Below, one piece after another: positions 19,367 to 28,636 of a DNA stretch of 64,000 nt. How positions within the stretch are numbered: position 1 is the first letter of the stretch; the number at the start of each line of letters is the position of its first letter. The notes under the pieces were generated by a model, which was not told where the DNA came from, searched no databases, and saw only the letters and a list, made by a program, of their open reading frames with translations. The position numbers and the translations under genes are program-made. The DNA is from Bacteroidota bacterium (lineage in GTDB: Bacteria; Bacteroidota; Bacteroidia; Bacteroidales; Dysgonomonadaceae), in the NCBI GenBank assembly GCA_023424395.1, contig JAFADY010000050.1, forward strand, positions 70,226 through 134,225, in the 5' to 3' direction.

Positions 19367-19412
19367 ATAAAGAAAAATTGAAAAATGAATATTTGAAAAC
19401 TTTGAGACCCTC

Positions 19413-21668
19413 ATGAAAAGATTATTTACTTTATTAGCCCTCTCCTTTATTCTTGCTTCTGCTTTGTTTGCAAAGCAAATAAAAGTTCTTGCGATTGGAA
19501 ATAGTTTTTCCGACGATGCCATCGAACATTATCTTCACGGGCTTGCGGCAGCGACAGGAGACGAAATTATTATCGGTAATTTATACATAGGAGGCTCATC
19601 TTTGGAGCAACACCATAATAACAGCTTGAATAATTCTCCGGTGTATTCTTACCGGAAAATTGTAAATGGTGTAAAAACTATTACTGAATCTTACACTTTA
19701 CAAAGAGGATTACAAGACGAAGCTTGGGACTACGTTTCACTTCAACAAGTAAGCCAGAATTCCGGGCAATTCGACACTTATTTCCCGTATATCGTAAATT
19801 TGATGACTTATATTAGGAATCTTACTACAAATCCTAATATGAGAATTATATTACATGCAACTTGGGCTTATGCTCAAAACTCCACCCACTCAGGTTTCAG
19901 TAATTACGGTAATGATCAGATTACCATGTATAATGCTATCGTGGATGCAACAACACGGGTTGCTCAAACAACAGGAATAGGTATTATTATTCCGGCAGGA
20001 ACCGCCATTCAAAATGGACGTACCAGTAAACTCGGCGACACATTTTGTAGAGATGGATATCATTTGGAGCTCACATACGGGCGATATACGGCTTCGTGTA
20101 GCTGGTACGAAAAGTTATTTGAAAAAACCGTTGTAGGCAACACGTATGTGCCAAATCCCATTACGCCTTTTCAGGCTGAAGTTGCGCAACAAGCCGCCCA
20201 TAACGCAGTAATAAATCCAACAACAGTAACTTCGTTGGCCCATTTGGCCGATAATACGCCATATATACCTTTTACAAAAAACATTAATTTAAGTTTTGCC
20301 GGTTCGGCTTATGAAGGATGGAATGTACTTAGCGGTTTCAATGTTAACGATGGGATCAATAACTTAAGGGATGAAGAAGGTAACTTAACCGCCGTATCTG
20401 CAAAAATTACGGAGAGATTCGGAGGGATCAATTATGTTGGTGCCGAAACAACTACCACTCCCTTAAATATGCCCAGAGAAATTAGCAAAGACAACTTTTT
20501 TGGTAATACCGGTAATTTTGGAGGTGTTTTTCCTAAAGCAACTGTAGTTATCTCTTCTTTAGCGCCCGATGTGGAATACGATTTTATAGTTTTTGCAAGT
20601 CGGATGAATGTTACCGACAACAGGGAAACTTATTACAAATTTTCAGGAATAGAATCGGGTGATACGACGCTTTATTTAAATCCGGCGAATAACACATCGC
20701 AAACCGTTGAAGCATTAAGAATTAAACCAAATAATAACGGTGAAATTATTTTGGAAGTCGGCCCCGGTCCGAACAACAATAACGGTACCGGATTTTACCA
20801 CATAACGGCGCTCAGAATCATACCGCGCGTACAAGTGCAAACAGTTCCTTTTACGGAACAAGTGAATATAACTTTCGCAAACGGCCCGCTCGATAATGCA
20901 TGGAATGTCTTGGGCGACTTCAGGGAAAACGCGCGAGCTACATATCTTAGAGATATTAATGGAAATGCTACCGATGTTTCTTTAGTTGTAACCGAAAGAT
21001 TTAATCATATCAATGGAGCCGGCGCTCAAACTACCCAAACCGATATGAATATGCCTCCTCAAGTGTCCGCTGCATCTTTTTATGGAAATACAGCTCCGTT
21101 TATGAATATAATAGTACCAAAATCCACTATTAAATTTACAGCGCTTAATCCCGATGAGCTATATGATTTTTCTATGTTTTCCAGCAGAATGAGCGTGTCG
21201 GATAATAGGGAAACATATTTTAAATTCACCGGCACAATAGAAAATGACACCACGCTCTATTTAGATGCAAGCAACAATTCATCCAATACGGTAAAAGCGA
21301 TTGGCATATCGCCAAATGCTGCCGGCGAGATTTTTATCGAGGTGGGCCCCGGCCCGAATAATAATAATTCTACAGGTTTCTATTACCTCAACGCGATGAA
21401 TATAAAGCCGCAGAATGTCTCCTCCGCAATAAATGAAACAAATATTTCGAAACTACATGTTTATCCAAATCCTTTTACAGATAATCTCCATATTTTTATA
21501 AGTGATGAAGTTGATTGGATACATATAATGTCTATGGACGGAAAATTATTAAAAACGCTGAAGGATTTCACTCCAAATACCGTCAATCAGTTAATGTTGA
21601 GCGGTTTGCAGAAAGGAGTTTATATTTTGAAATCAGGAAACAGTTCATGCCTGATTATCAAAAAATAA
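19413..21668 (+). CDS. DUF4886 SGNH-fold hydrolase with two tandem beta-domains and type IX tail
   Basis: A 751-residue secreted protein. The signal peptide ends near ALFAK. A DUF4886 domain (about 22-280) of the SGNH/GDSL esterase type has block-I GNSFS (29-33, nucleophile Ser31) and DGYH (Asp214, His217) as the likely catalytic triad. Two copies of a beta-rich domain follow (about 288-475 and 482-668), each starting with an xxNxxFAxGxxxxxWNVL pattern and ending VGPGPNNNN. The last 75 residues (LHVYPNPFTDNLHI onwards) are a Por/type IX sorting domain, so it is exported to the surface. A role in removing acyl groups, for example succinyl esters of arabinan, is inference. Confidence 0.8.
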   Translation: MKRLFTLLALSFILASALFAKQIKVLAIGNSFSDDAIEHYLHGLAAATGDEIIIGNLYIGGSSLEQHHNNSLNNSPVYSYRKIVNGVKTITESYTLQRGLQDEAWDYVSLQQVSQNSGQFDTYFPYIVNLMTYIRNLTTNPNMRIILHATWAYAQNSTHSGFSNYGNDQITMYNAIVDATTRVAQTTGIGIIIPAGTAIQNGRTSKLGDTFCRDGYHLELTYGRYTASCSWYEKLFEKTVVGNTYVPNPITPFQAEVAQQAAHNAVINPTTVTSLAHLADNTPYIPFTKNINLSFAGSAYEGWNVLSGFNVNDGINNLRDEEGNLTAVSAKITERFGGINYVGAETTTTPLNMPREISKDNFFGNTGNFGGVFPKATVVISSLAPDVEYDFIVFASRMNVTDNRETYYKFSGIESGDTTLYLNPANNTSQTVEALRIKPNNNGEIILEVGPGPNNNNGTGFYHITALRIIPRVQVQTVPFTEQVNITFANGPLDNAWNVLGDFRENARATYLRDINGNATDVSLVVTERFNHINGAGAQTTQTDMNMPPQVSAASFYGNTAPFMNIIVPKSTIKFTALNPDELYDFSMFSSRMSVSDNRETYFKFTGTIENDTTLYLDASNNSSNTVKAIGISPNAAGEIFIEVGPGPNNNNSTGFYYLNAMNIKPQNVSSAINETNISKLHVYPNPFTDNLHIFISDEVDWIHIMSMDGKLLKTLKDFTPNTVNQLMLSGLQKGVYILKSGNSSCLIIKK

Positions 21669-21701
21669 CAAAGAGGTAATGAAAAAATACTATAAAATTT
21701 A

Positions 21702-24700
21702 ATGAACGATTTTATGAATAACATGAAAAAAAGAAAATTTGTAAAAATGTTTCTTATTATGCTATTGCTGATAGGAAATGTGGTATGGAGCCCTGCGCAA
21801 GCGCAACGGAAGATTACAGGTCGTGTAATGGATGAAGCAGGTGAACTACTTATCGGTGTAAACGTGATGGAGAAAGGTACCACCAATGGTACGGTATCCG
21901 ACATAAACGGAACGTATAACATGGATGTTACTACCGCCAATCCGGTTTTGGTTTTCACTTACGTTGGGTTTAAAACACGTGAGGTCAACGTAGGAAATCA
22001 AGGAATCTTAGACGTAACACTTGAGGAGGATATTGAGGCGTTGGACGAAGTGGTGGTAGTTGGCTATGGTACGCAAAAAAAAGCGTCGGTAGTCGGTTCA
22101 ATAACCAATGTTGAACCGGATAAATTGGCTATTACTCCTACCAGATCTTTAAGTAATAACTTGGCGGGTATGGTTTCAGGAGTTATCGCCGTACAAAGAA
22201 GTGGTAATCCATGGTTTAATAACTCTGATTTTTGGATTCGCGGTGTAAGCTCTTTTGCAGGAAATACTCAGCCACTTGTTTTAGTGGACGGAATTGAACG
22301 TTCTCTTCACGATTTAGATCCGGAGGAAATCGAATCTTTTTCAGTTTTAAAAGATGCGGCTGCCAGCGCTGTATATGGAGTTAGAGGCGCCAACGGTGTT
22401 ATTATGATCAATACCAAGCGGGGTAAAATAGGCAAACCGCAAATAGAATTCAAATACGAGAAAGGATTCACAGCACCCATAAAATTACTGGATTATATAG
22501 GTAGTGTGGAGTATATAGAATTACTTAACGAAATGAGAGCTGAGAAAGGTTTAGCTCCTTTTAAAACAGAAGCACAAATACTGAATTATAAATATCAGAC
22601 TGACCCTGAACTTTATCCCGACGTAAATTGGTGGGAAACCATTGCCAAAAATTACGCTGACAATACCAAAGCTAATTTAAGTGTAAATGGAGGGTCGGAT
22701 ATATTACGATATTCACTGGTTCTTGGACTATATGATGAAAATGGAATTATTCGTACCGACCCAAATCAAGAATGGGATTCTTCATTAAAAGTGAGCCGAT
22801 ATACCGTACGGTCCAATGTGGATGTTAATGTTACTCCAACAACACTTTTAAGAATAAATCTAGGAGGATTTTTACAAACAAAAAATGCTCCTCCGGGAAA
22901 TGAAGAAACTAACTTTGGTATTTTCTATCAGGCAATGCGTATTCCTCCTTTTGAGCATCCACCAATTTATGCGGATGGACGTATTCCCCGCGTTTTTGCC
23001 AAAGAAAATCCGTGGGCTTGGACCACACAAAGGGGATATGAGAGAATGAATAACAGCAGAATAGAATCATTATCAACTATTGAACAAAAATTAGATTTTC
23101 TAACAGAAGGGTTAAGTGCGAAGTTAACATTTTCTTTTGATAGATATTCCGGCAATTCTGTTGCACGAGCAAAAACACCTGATTATTATAATCCTGCTTC
23201 CGCACGAGATGCGGATGGAAATATAATAACTACCATTGTACACCATGGTGAACAATTTTTAGGATATTCTACAGGTTCAGATTGGGGTTATCAAACGATA
23301 TACTTAGAAAGTATGTTGTCTTATAATCGGACGTTCAACGGCGTTCATGATGTGAACAGCATGTTATTATATAATCAGAGAGATCACGATATCGGTGCTA
23401 AATTTCCTTTCCGAAATCAAGGTTTAGCCGGAAGATTTTCCTATACTTATGATAGAAGGTATGTAGGGGAATTCAATTTTGGATACAACGGTTCAGAAAA
23501 TTTTGCTCCTGGTTATCGCTATGGATTTTTCCCGGCTGTGGCTTTGGGTTGGATCGTTTCTCAGGAACCGTTTATGCAGCCTTATACGAATACAATTTCA
23601 AACCTCAAGATCAGAGGCTCATGGGGAGAAGCTGGCAACTCCCAACTACATGTTAATCCGTTAGAAAGACGCTTCTCATATCTTTCAGAAATTGCAGATA
23701 CTGGATCATATACGTGGGGAACCGAAAACAATGTGTATCGGTTAGGCCGAGCAGAGGGATCAATTGGTGTTCCTGATTTGACTTGGGAAACTGCTAGCAA
23801 AAAGAATATCGGTTTAGAATTGGGTTTATGGAACAATGCCGTAAATTATACCATCGACTTTTTTAGAGAAGATAGAAGAGATATTTTTATGCAAAGAACT
23901 AACGTACCTGGATCCGCAGGTTTTAATAGACCTGTTTGGGCAAACTTCGGAGAAGTAGTTAATAGAGGTTTTGATATGTCTTTAACAATAAGCAAACAAT
24001 TATCGCAAGATTTTTTTGTTTCTGCTTTGGCCAATTATACATTTGCTCGCAACAAAATAACTGAACAAGATGAATCTATAGGTGTACAGGGGACTTATCG
24101 ATCACATATCGGAAGACCAATCGGACAATTATACGGTTTAATTGCTGAAGGGCTATTTACAGAAGATGATTTTGATGAGAACGGGCTTCTAAAAGACGAT
24201 GTTCCTGAACAAAAGTTTAGCGATGTAACTAAATTGCGCCCTGGAGATATTAAATACCGCGATATGAACGGAGATGGTGTTATTACAGCCGTAGATGCCA
24301 CAGCCATTGGCGGTCCGCGTATCCCGGAAATAATTTATGGTTTTGGCGCCAATTTACGCTATAAAGCGGTCGATTTCGGCTTTTTCTTTCAAGGCGCTGA
24401 CAATACCTATCAACTATTGGGTGGAGAGAATTGGCTGCCCGGTTCTGTGTTAGGAGCTGGGAATATTTTTTCGAATGTGGGTGATAGATGGACACCCGAA
24501 AATCCCAGTCAAGATGTTTTCTGGCCACGTTTGGGTGATGAAGCGGTTGAAAATAACGTAATAGCATCTACATGGTGGCTACGCGATATGAGTTTCTTAA
24601 GAATGAAAAATATTGAAGTAGGATATTCTTTTCCCCGGAATTGGACGGATAAAATAGGAATACGGCACTGTCGCCTGTTTGTAAGAGGCTCCAATTTGCT

Positions 24701-24812
24701 TACATTCTCGAAATTTAAATTATGGGACCCGGAATTGGAAACAACCGACGGATTGCGTTATCCGCAAATGAAAGCAGTTTCTGTGGGATTAGATATCAAT
24801 TTCAATAATTAA
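21702..24812 (+). CDS. SusC-like TonB-dependent outer-membrane transporter 2
   Basis: A 1036-residue SusC homologue. The start at 21702 overlaps the stop of a 7-codon open frame (21679-21702) that has an AGAGG in front of it; the ATG at 21723 (MKKRKFVKMFLIM) would give a more standard signal peptide and is a fair alternative. The N-terminal extension (ITGRVMDEAGELLIGVNV), TonB/plug region (EVVVVGYGTQKK) and SVLKDAAASAVYGVRGANGV are all present. It pairs with the susD gene 13 bp downstream. It is closer to SusC1 in architecture than to SusC3, judged by the shared WIRGVSS/WIRGIST plug sequences. Confidence 0.95.
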   Translation: MNDFMNNMKKRKFVKMFLIMLLLIGNVVWSPAQAQRKITGRVMDEAGELLIGVNVMEKGTTNGTVSDINGTYNMDVTTANPVLVFTYVGFKTREVNVGNQGILDVTLEEDIEALDEVVVVGYGTQKKASVVGSITNVEPDKLAITPTRSLSNNLAGMVSGVIAVQRSGNPWFNNSDFWIRGVSSFAGNTQPLVLVDGIERSLHDLDPEEIESFSVLKDAAASAVYGVRGANGVIMINTKRGKIGKPQIEFKYEKGFTAPIKLLDYIGSVEYIELLNEMRAEKGLAPFKTEAQILNYKYQTDPELYPDVNWWETIAKNYADNTKANLSVNGGSDILRYSLVLGLYDENGIIRTDPNQEWDSSLKVSRYTVRSNVDVNVTPTTLLRINLGGFLQTKNAPPGNEETNFGIFYQAMRIPPFEHPPIYADGRIPRVFAKENPWAWTTQRGYERMNNSRIESLSTIEQKLDFLTEGLSAKLTFSFDRYSGNSVARAKTPDYYNPASARDADGNIITTIVHHGEQFLGYSTGSDWGYQTIYLESMLSYNRTFNGVHDVNSMLLYNQRDHDIGAKFPFRNQGLAGRFSYTYDRRYVGEFNFGYNGSENFAPGYRYGFFPAVALGWIVSQEPFMQPYTNTISNLKIRGSWGEAGNSQLHVNPLERRFSYLSEIADTGSYTWGTENNVYRLGRAEGSIGVPDLTWETASKKNIGLELGLWNNAVNYTIDFFREDRRDIFMQRTNVPGSAGFNRPVWANFGEVVNRGFDMSLTISKQLSQDFFVSALANYTFARNKITEQDESIGVQGTYRSHIGRPIGQLYGLIAEGLFTEDDFDENGLLKDDVPEQKFSDVTKLRPGDIKYRDMNGDGVITAVDATAIGGPRIPEIIYGFGANLRYKAVDFGFFFQGADNTYQLLGGENWLPGSVLGAGNIFSNVGDRWTPENPSQDVFWPRLGDEAVENNVIASTWWLRDMSFLRMKNIEVGYSFPRNWTDKIGIRHCRLFVRGSNLLTFSKFKLWDPELETTDGLRYPQMKAVSVGLDINFNN

Positions 24813-24825
24813 TTACATAAAGAAT

Positions 24826-26742
24826 ATGAAAAAAAATAATTATATAATTTTACTGCTATCGCTTTTATTGAGTGTAAACAGTTGTTCGGATTATCTGGAT
24901 TATCGTCCGGATGATATGCTTACCATGGATATGATATTTTCAGACAAGATCAGAACCGAAGACTGGTTGGCCAGTGTTTACTCCTCAGTACCGAGGCCGT
25001 TGTGGGGTTATTTTAAAGATCAAGGCTTTAATATAATGGGTGATGATATCACCATTCCACAAGAGTGGCGACAGTTTGGTTGGGACAATGTGTATGCTTA
25101 TACTACAGGCAATTGGAGCCCAATCTCCGGTTGGAATCCGTATTATTGGGTTGAACTACCCAAACGAATCCGTACCGGACTAATATTCTTGGAGCAAGTA
25201 AGGGTAATACCGGAAGCAGGGCTTACGCAAGAATATGTGGATCAGATGAAAAACGAAGTACGCTTTTTAATTGCATACTACTATTCTCTAATGATTGAAA
25301 TTTATGGTCCCATTCCTTTCGCTCCCGGTGTGATATATGCTCATGATGCACCTGCGTCCGAGTTACTAATCGGTCAGACACCCTATGATGAAATTGTGGA
25401 TTGGATCGATCAGGAACTAAAAGATGTTTCTACCAAATTACCCGGGGTGTATGCGGATAATAACAACTGGGGCAGAGCAACGGGCGTAATGGCTTTGGCC
25501 ATCAGGGCAAGGACATTGCTTTTTGCCGCCAGTCCATTGTTCAACGGAAATCCTGACCTGAGAGAATGGAAAAACAACGAAAATGTGAATCTGTTCAAAC
25601 CCAACTATGATCCTCAAAAATGGGCAAGAGCCGCCGCAGCGCATAAAGAACTTATTGACGCAGCGGAGGCTGCAGGTTACAGCTTGTATTACGAATATAA
25701 TACGGATGGAACCATCGACCCGTTTATGTCTTATTATAATTTATCACTTAAACGTTTTTCCGATGGTAATAAAGAGATCATCTTCGGTAGAAATGACACC
25801 GGCGATTTGGCAGGTTTCCAAAATCACCATTTACAAAAAGGTATTGGAGGTAATGCCGGTATGGGAGTTACTCAAGAACTGGTAGATGCTTTTTATATGA
25901 AAAACGGAATAAAACCCATTTTAGGATACAACAATGATGGTTCGCCCATAATTAATACGGCTTCCGGATATGTTGAAAAAGGCTTTTCCACAGCCGCAGA
26001 AAAAAGAGTTACCGCGTGGCCGGGAGGAGGGCCTGCTGATTTACGCGAACCTGCCGCAGGTCTAAGCCCTGTAACCATGTCAGGCACTTATAATATGTAC
26101 TGCAACCGCGAACCGCGTTTCTATGTTTCGGTAATTTATAACGAAGCTTGGATAGGGGTAGATAATAGAAAAACGGAATTTTTACAAGAAGGAGGACGCG
26201 ATACCGGCTACACTTTCGATGCTCCTCAAAATGGCTATAACGTTAGAAAGAGAATCAGTTTGGAAGTTTTGCCGCGAGAAGGCCGGCATCCTTATCAACC
26301 GGGAATTTTGTATCGTTTAGCCGAAGCTTATTTAAGTTATGCCGAAGCATTGAACGAATCGCAAGGGCCAACGGATGAAGTGTATGAATATGTTAATTTG
26401 ATTAGAGAAAGAGCAGGGATACCGGACTTAGCGCCGGGTTTAAGCCAAGAACAAATGCGAGAAGCCATTCAGGATGAAAGAAGAGTGGAGTTTAATTGTG
26501 AAGGCATTCGCTTCAACGATGTTCGCAGATGGAAATTAGGAGAAGAGTTTTTAAATACGCAACTATACGGGATGAATTTTAACGGAAAAAAGAAAAGCGA
26601 TGATGTGAATGATCCGGACGCTTATTACAAAAGAACTTTCTACAAAAATAGGTACTTTAATAAAAGAATGTATTTGTGGCCTGTTCCTCAAGCTCAAATG
26701 GATATTAACCCTAACTTAGTGCAAGCGCCGGGTTACAATTAA
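24826..26742 (+). CDS. SusD/RagB-like glycan-binding lipoprotein 2
   Basis: A 638-residue SusD homologue with lipid-anchor Cys20 (SVNSC). Family features are NEVRFLIAYYYSLMIEIYG, ALAIRARTLLFAASPLFNG, the C-terminal QDERRVEFNCEGIRFNDVRRWKLG and MYLWPVP. It is the partner of SusC2. A terminator hairpin follows directly, so this pair with the upstream DUF4886 gene forms one unit. Confidence 0.95.
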   Translation: MKKNNYIILLLSLLLSVNSCSDYLDYRPDDMLTMDMIFSDKIRTEDWLASVYSSVPRPLWGYFKDQGFNIMGDDITIPQEWRQFGWDNVYAYTTGNWSPISGWNPYYWVELPKRIRTGLIFLEQVRVIPEAGLTQEYVDQMKNEVRFLIAYYYSLMIEIYGPIPFAPGVIYAHDAPASELLIGQTPYDEIVDWIDQELKDVSTKLPGVYADNNNWGRATGVMALAIRARTLLFAASPLFNGNPDLREWKNNENVNLFKPNYDPQKWARAAAAHKELIDAAEAAGYSLYYEYNTDGTIDPFMSYYNLSLKRFSDGNKEIIFGRNDTGDLAGFQNHHLQKGIGGNAGMGVTQELVDAFYMKNGIKPILGYNNDGSPIINTASGYVEKGFSTAAEKRVTAWPGGGPADLREPAAGLSPVTMSGTYNMYCNREPRFYVSVIYNEAWIGVDNRKTEFLQEGGRDTGYTFDAPQNGYNVRKRISLEVLPREGRHPYQPGILYRLAEAYLSYAEALNESQGPTDEVYEYVNLIRERAGIPDLAPGLSQEQMREAIQDERRVEFNCEGIRFNDVRRWKLGEEFLNTQLYGMNFNGKKKSDDVNDPDAYYKRTFYKNRYFNKRMYLWPVPQAQMDINPNLVQAPGYN

Positions 26743-26756
26743 TAATTGAATTTTAT

Positions 26757-26792
26757 GGAAGATAGCCATTCATTGGCTTTCTTCCCTTTTTT
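26757..26792 (+). terminator. Terminator after the second SusC/SusD pair
   Basis: GGAAGAtAGCCA pairs with TGGCTtTCTTCC around an ATTCAT-type loop, followed by CCTTTTTT. It begins 14 bp after the SusD2 stop codon. Confidence 0.8.
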
Positions 26793-26813
26793 CATTTAAT
26801 AAAAATAAAAACT

Positions 26814-28550
26814 ATGAAATTTATAAAATTTATTTTAGGAATATTACTGCTTTCCGCCGGTTTTGTTTCGTGTCAAGACGAACTTTCCGTAGATCTTGCC
26901 GATAGAAAGTACGTGAGGATAAACAGACAATCGGTAACGCTTACAAAGGGCGAAAAGATCACCCTTAAAGCCAATGTAGATTCCTTAGGAAGCAGTTCTA
27001 AAACATTTAATTGGAGCGTTCTCGATCCAAGTATAGCTTCTATTGCATCGGTAGATAATACAACAGCTATTCTTACAGGATTGAATGAAGGGACAAGTGT
27101 CGTAAAAATTGAATCTTCGGATGGGGAATTAAAATATTTTAGCGATCTGTCGGTAACAAGTACAAGAACGATAAAAATCTTAGCTATTGGGAACAGTTTT
27201 TCCGAAGACGCAGTAGAAAACTATTTGTACGATATAGCAAAATCTGCAGGAAACCAGGTAATCATAGGGAATTTGTATGCCACAGATGCTACTTTCCAAG
27301 ATCATTGGCGAAACGCATCGGAAAACAGAGCGGTTTATGAGTTAAGGGGTGTAGCTGCCGATGGAACCAAAGGGAAGTTTGAGGGCGTTACATTAAAACA
27401 AGCTATAACCGGTGAAAACTGGGACTATATCACTTTCCAAGAAGTGAGTCATCTTTCAGGAAAGATAGAAGGATATCAGCAATATTTACCCCAATTAGTA
27501 GAGTACGTTAAAGATCTCACATCAAACCCTGATGTAAAATTCTTACTACACCAAACTTGGGCTTATGCCGAAGATTCAAATAACGAAGGTTTCTTGAGTT
27601 ATGACAATGATCAGATGAAAATGTACAATGCTATTGTCGATGCAGTTGAAGCTGCAAAAGGATTAGCCGACATAGATATGATCATTCCCGTGGGAACAGC
27701 TATTCAAAATGGCCGGACAACTTATTTAGGAGATCAGGATTACTTAGGAGATTTATTTATGAGGGATGGTACAAACCTGAGTTTGGAAAGAGGGCGCTTT
27801 TTAGCCGCAGCTACTTGGTATGAAACAATTTTCGGTAGTAATGTTGTTGAAAATCCTTATCAGGTAAGTACGTTAAGCGAATATGAGAACAATCTTATTA
27901 AAGCTGCTGCACATACAGCAGTTCAAAAAAGTTTGGAAATAACTCCAATAACTGCATATAGATACCCTGAAGGATTTACTATAAATACACATGTACTAAG
28001 TAGTCCTATTTATATTGATTTTGGCCCCAGATCTTCGAGCGCTCCGTTTAATAACTACAATAGACCGACAGATCCTAAATTGCCTGATTTAAAAGACCAG
28101 AACGGAAGATCGACCCGATTTGAAATAGGGGTTCAGAATCAATTTTCGGGAACGCTTGAAAGAGGATTAGGAAACGATCTGGGATTCCCGCAAACAGCAG
28201 CTGAAGATATGTTCTTTAGCGATGGAGTAAAGGCAGAGTTTAGAATGAGTAGCTTTGCCCTATCAAATTTCAATCCTAATATGAAATATACTTTTGTTTT
28301 TTATGGAAGCATCAATGATTCCAATACACAAACGGAATATCGGGTTATTGGGAAAAATGAAGGCGTTGCTTATCTCGTGAATGATAACAACAGAAATAGG
28401 CTGGCCGTAATTAGGGATATTTCACCTACGGATTATGGCACGTTGGTTATCAGGTTACAACCAGGGCCGAACAATACCCACTGGGCAAGATTTTATGGAG
28501 TAAATGCAATGATCATTATTCCTGAAGGATATAATTTTCCGCTTCCATAA
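26814..28550 (+). CDS. BIG2-DUF4886 SGNH-fold hydrolase lipoprotein
   Basis: A 578-residue lipoprotein (Cys20, GFVSC). A bacterial Ig-like (BIG2) domain at about 33-115 (VTLTKGEKITLKANV; SIASIASVDN) precedes the DUF4886 SGNH domain (about 118-390). That domain has GNSFS at 126-130 and RDGTN where the other copy has RDGYH, so the expected catalytic His is replaced by Asn at that position. The C-terminal domain (about 400-575) ends LQPGPNNTHWARFYGVNAMII and is related to the tandem beta-domains of the protein at 19413. Expected role: surface or periplasmic esterase or deacylase. Loss of the DxxH histidine raises the possibility of reduced or different activity. Confidence 0.75.
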   Translation: MKFIKFILGILLLSAGFVSCQDELSVDLADRKYVRINRQSVTLTKGEKITLKANVDSLGSSSKTFNWSVLDPSIASIASVDNTTAILTGLNEGTSVVKIESSDGELKYFSDLSVTSTRTIKILAIGNSFSEDAVENYLYDIAKSAGNQVIIGNLYATDATFQDHWRNASENRAVYELRGVAADGTKGKFEGVTLKQAITGENWDYITFQEVSHLSGKIEGYQQYLPQLVEYVKDLTSNPDVKFLLHQTWAYAEDSNNEGFLSYDNDQMKMYNAIVDAVEAAKGLADIDMIIPVGTAIQNGRTTYLGDQDYLGDLFMRDGTNLSLERGRFLAAATWYETIFGSNVVENPYQVSTLSEYENNLIKAAAHTAVQKSLEITPITAYRYPEGFTINTHVLSSPIYIDFGPRSSSAPFNNYNRPTDPKLPDLKDQNGRSTRFEIGVQNQFSGTLERGLGNDLGFPQTAAEDMFFSDGVKAEFRMSSFALSNFNPNMKYTFVFYGSINDSNTQTEYRVIGKNEGVAYLVNDNNRNRLAVIRDISPTDYGTLVIRLQPGPNNTHWARFYGVNAMIIIPEGYNFPLP

Positions 28551-28558
28551 ATGGATAC

Positions 28559-28605
28559 AGGGAATTCTCTGCTATAAAATTGCAGAGAATTCCCTCTTTA
28601 TTTTT
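28559..28605 (+). terminator. Strong terminator after the BIG2-DUF4886 gene
   Basis: A perfect 14-bp stem: AGGGAATTCTCTGC (28559-28572) and its complement at 28582-28595, with a 9-base loop and a T-rich tail. It is the cleanest terminator in the window. Confidence 0.9.
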
Positions 28606-28636
28606 AAATATTTAATGATCTAATAACAAGAATTAT

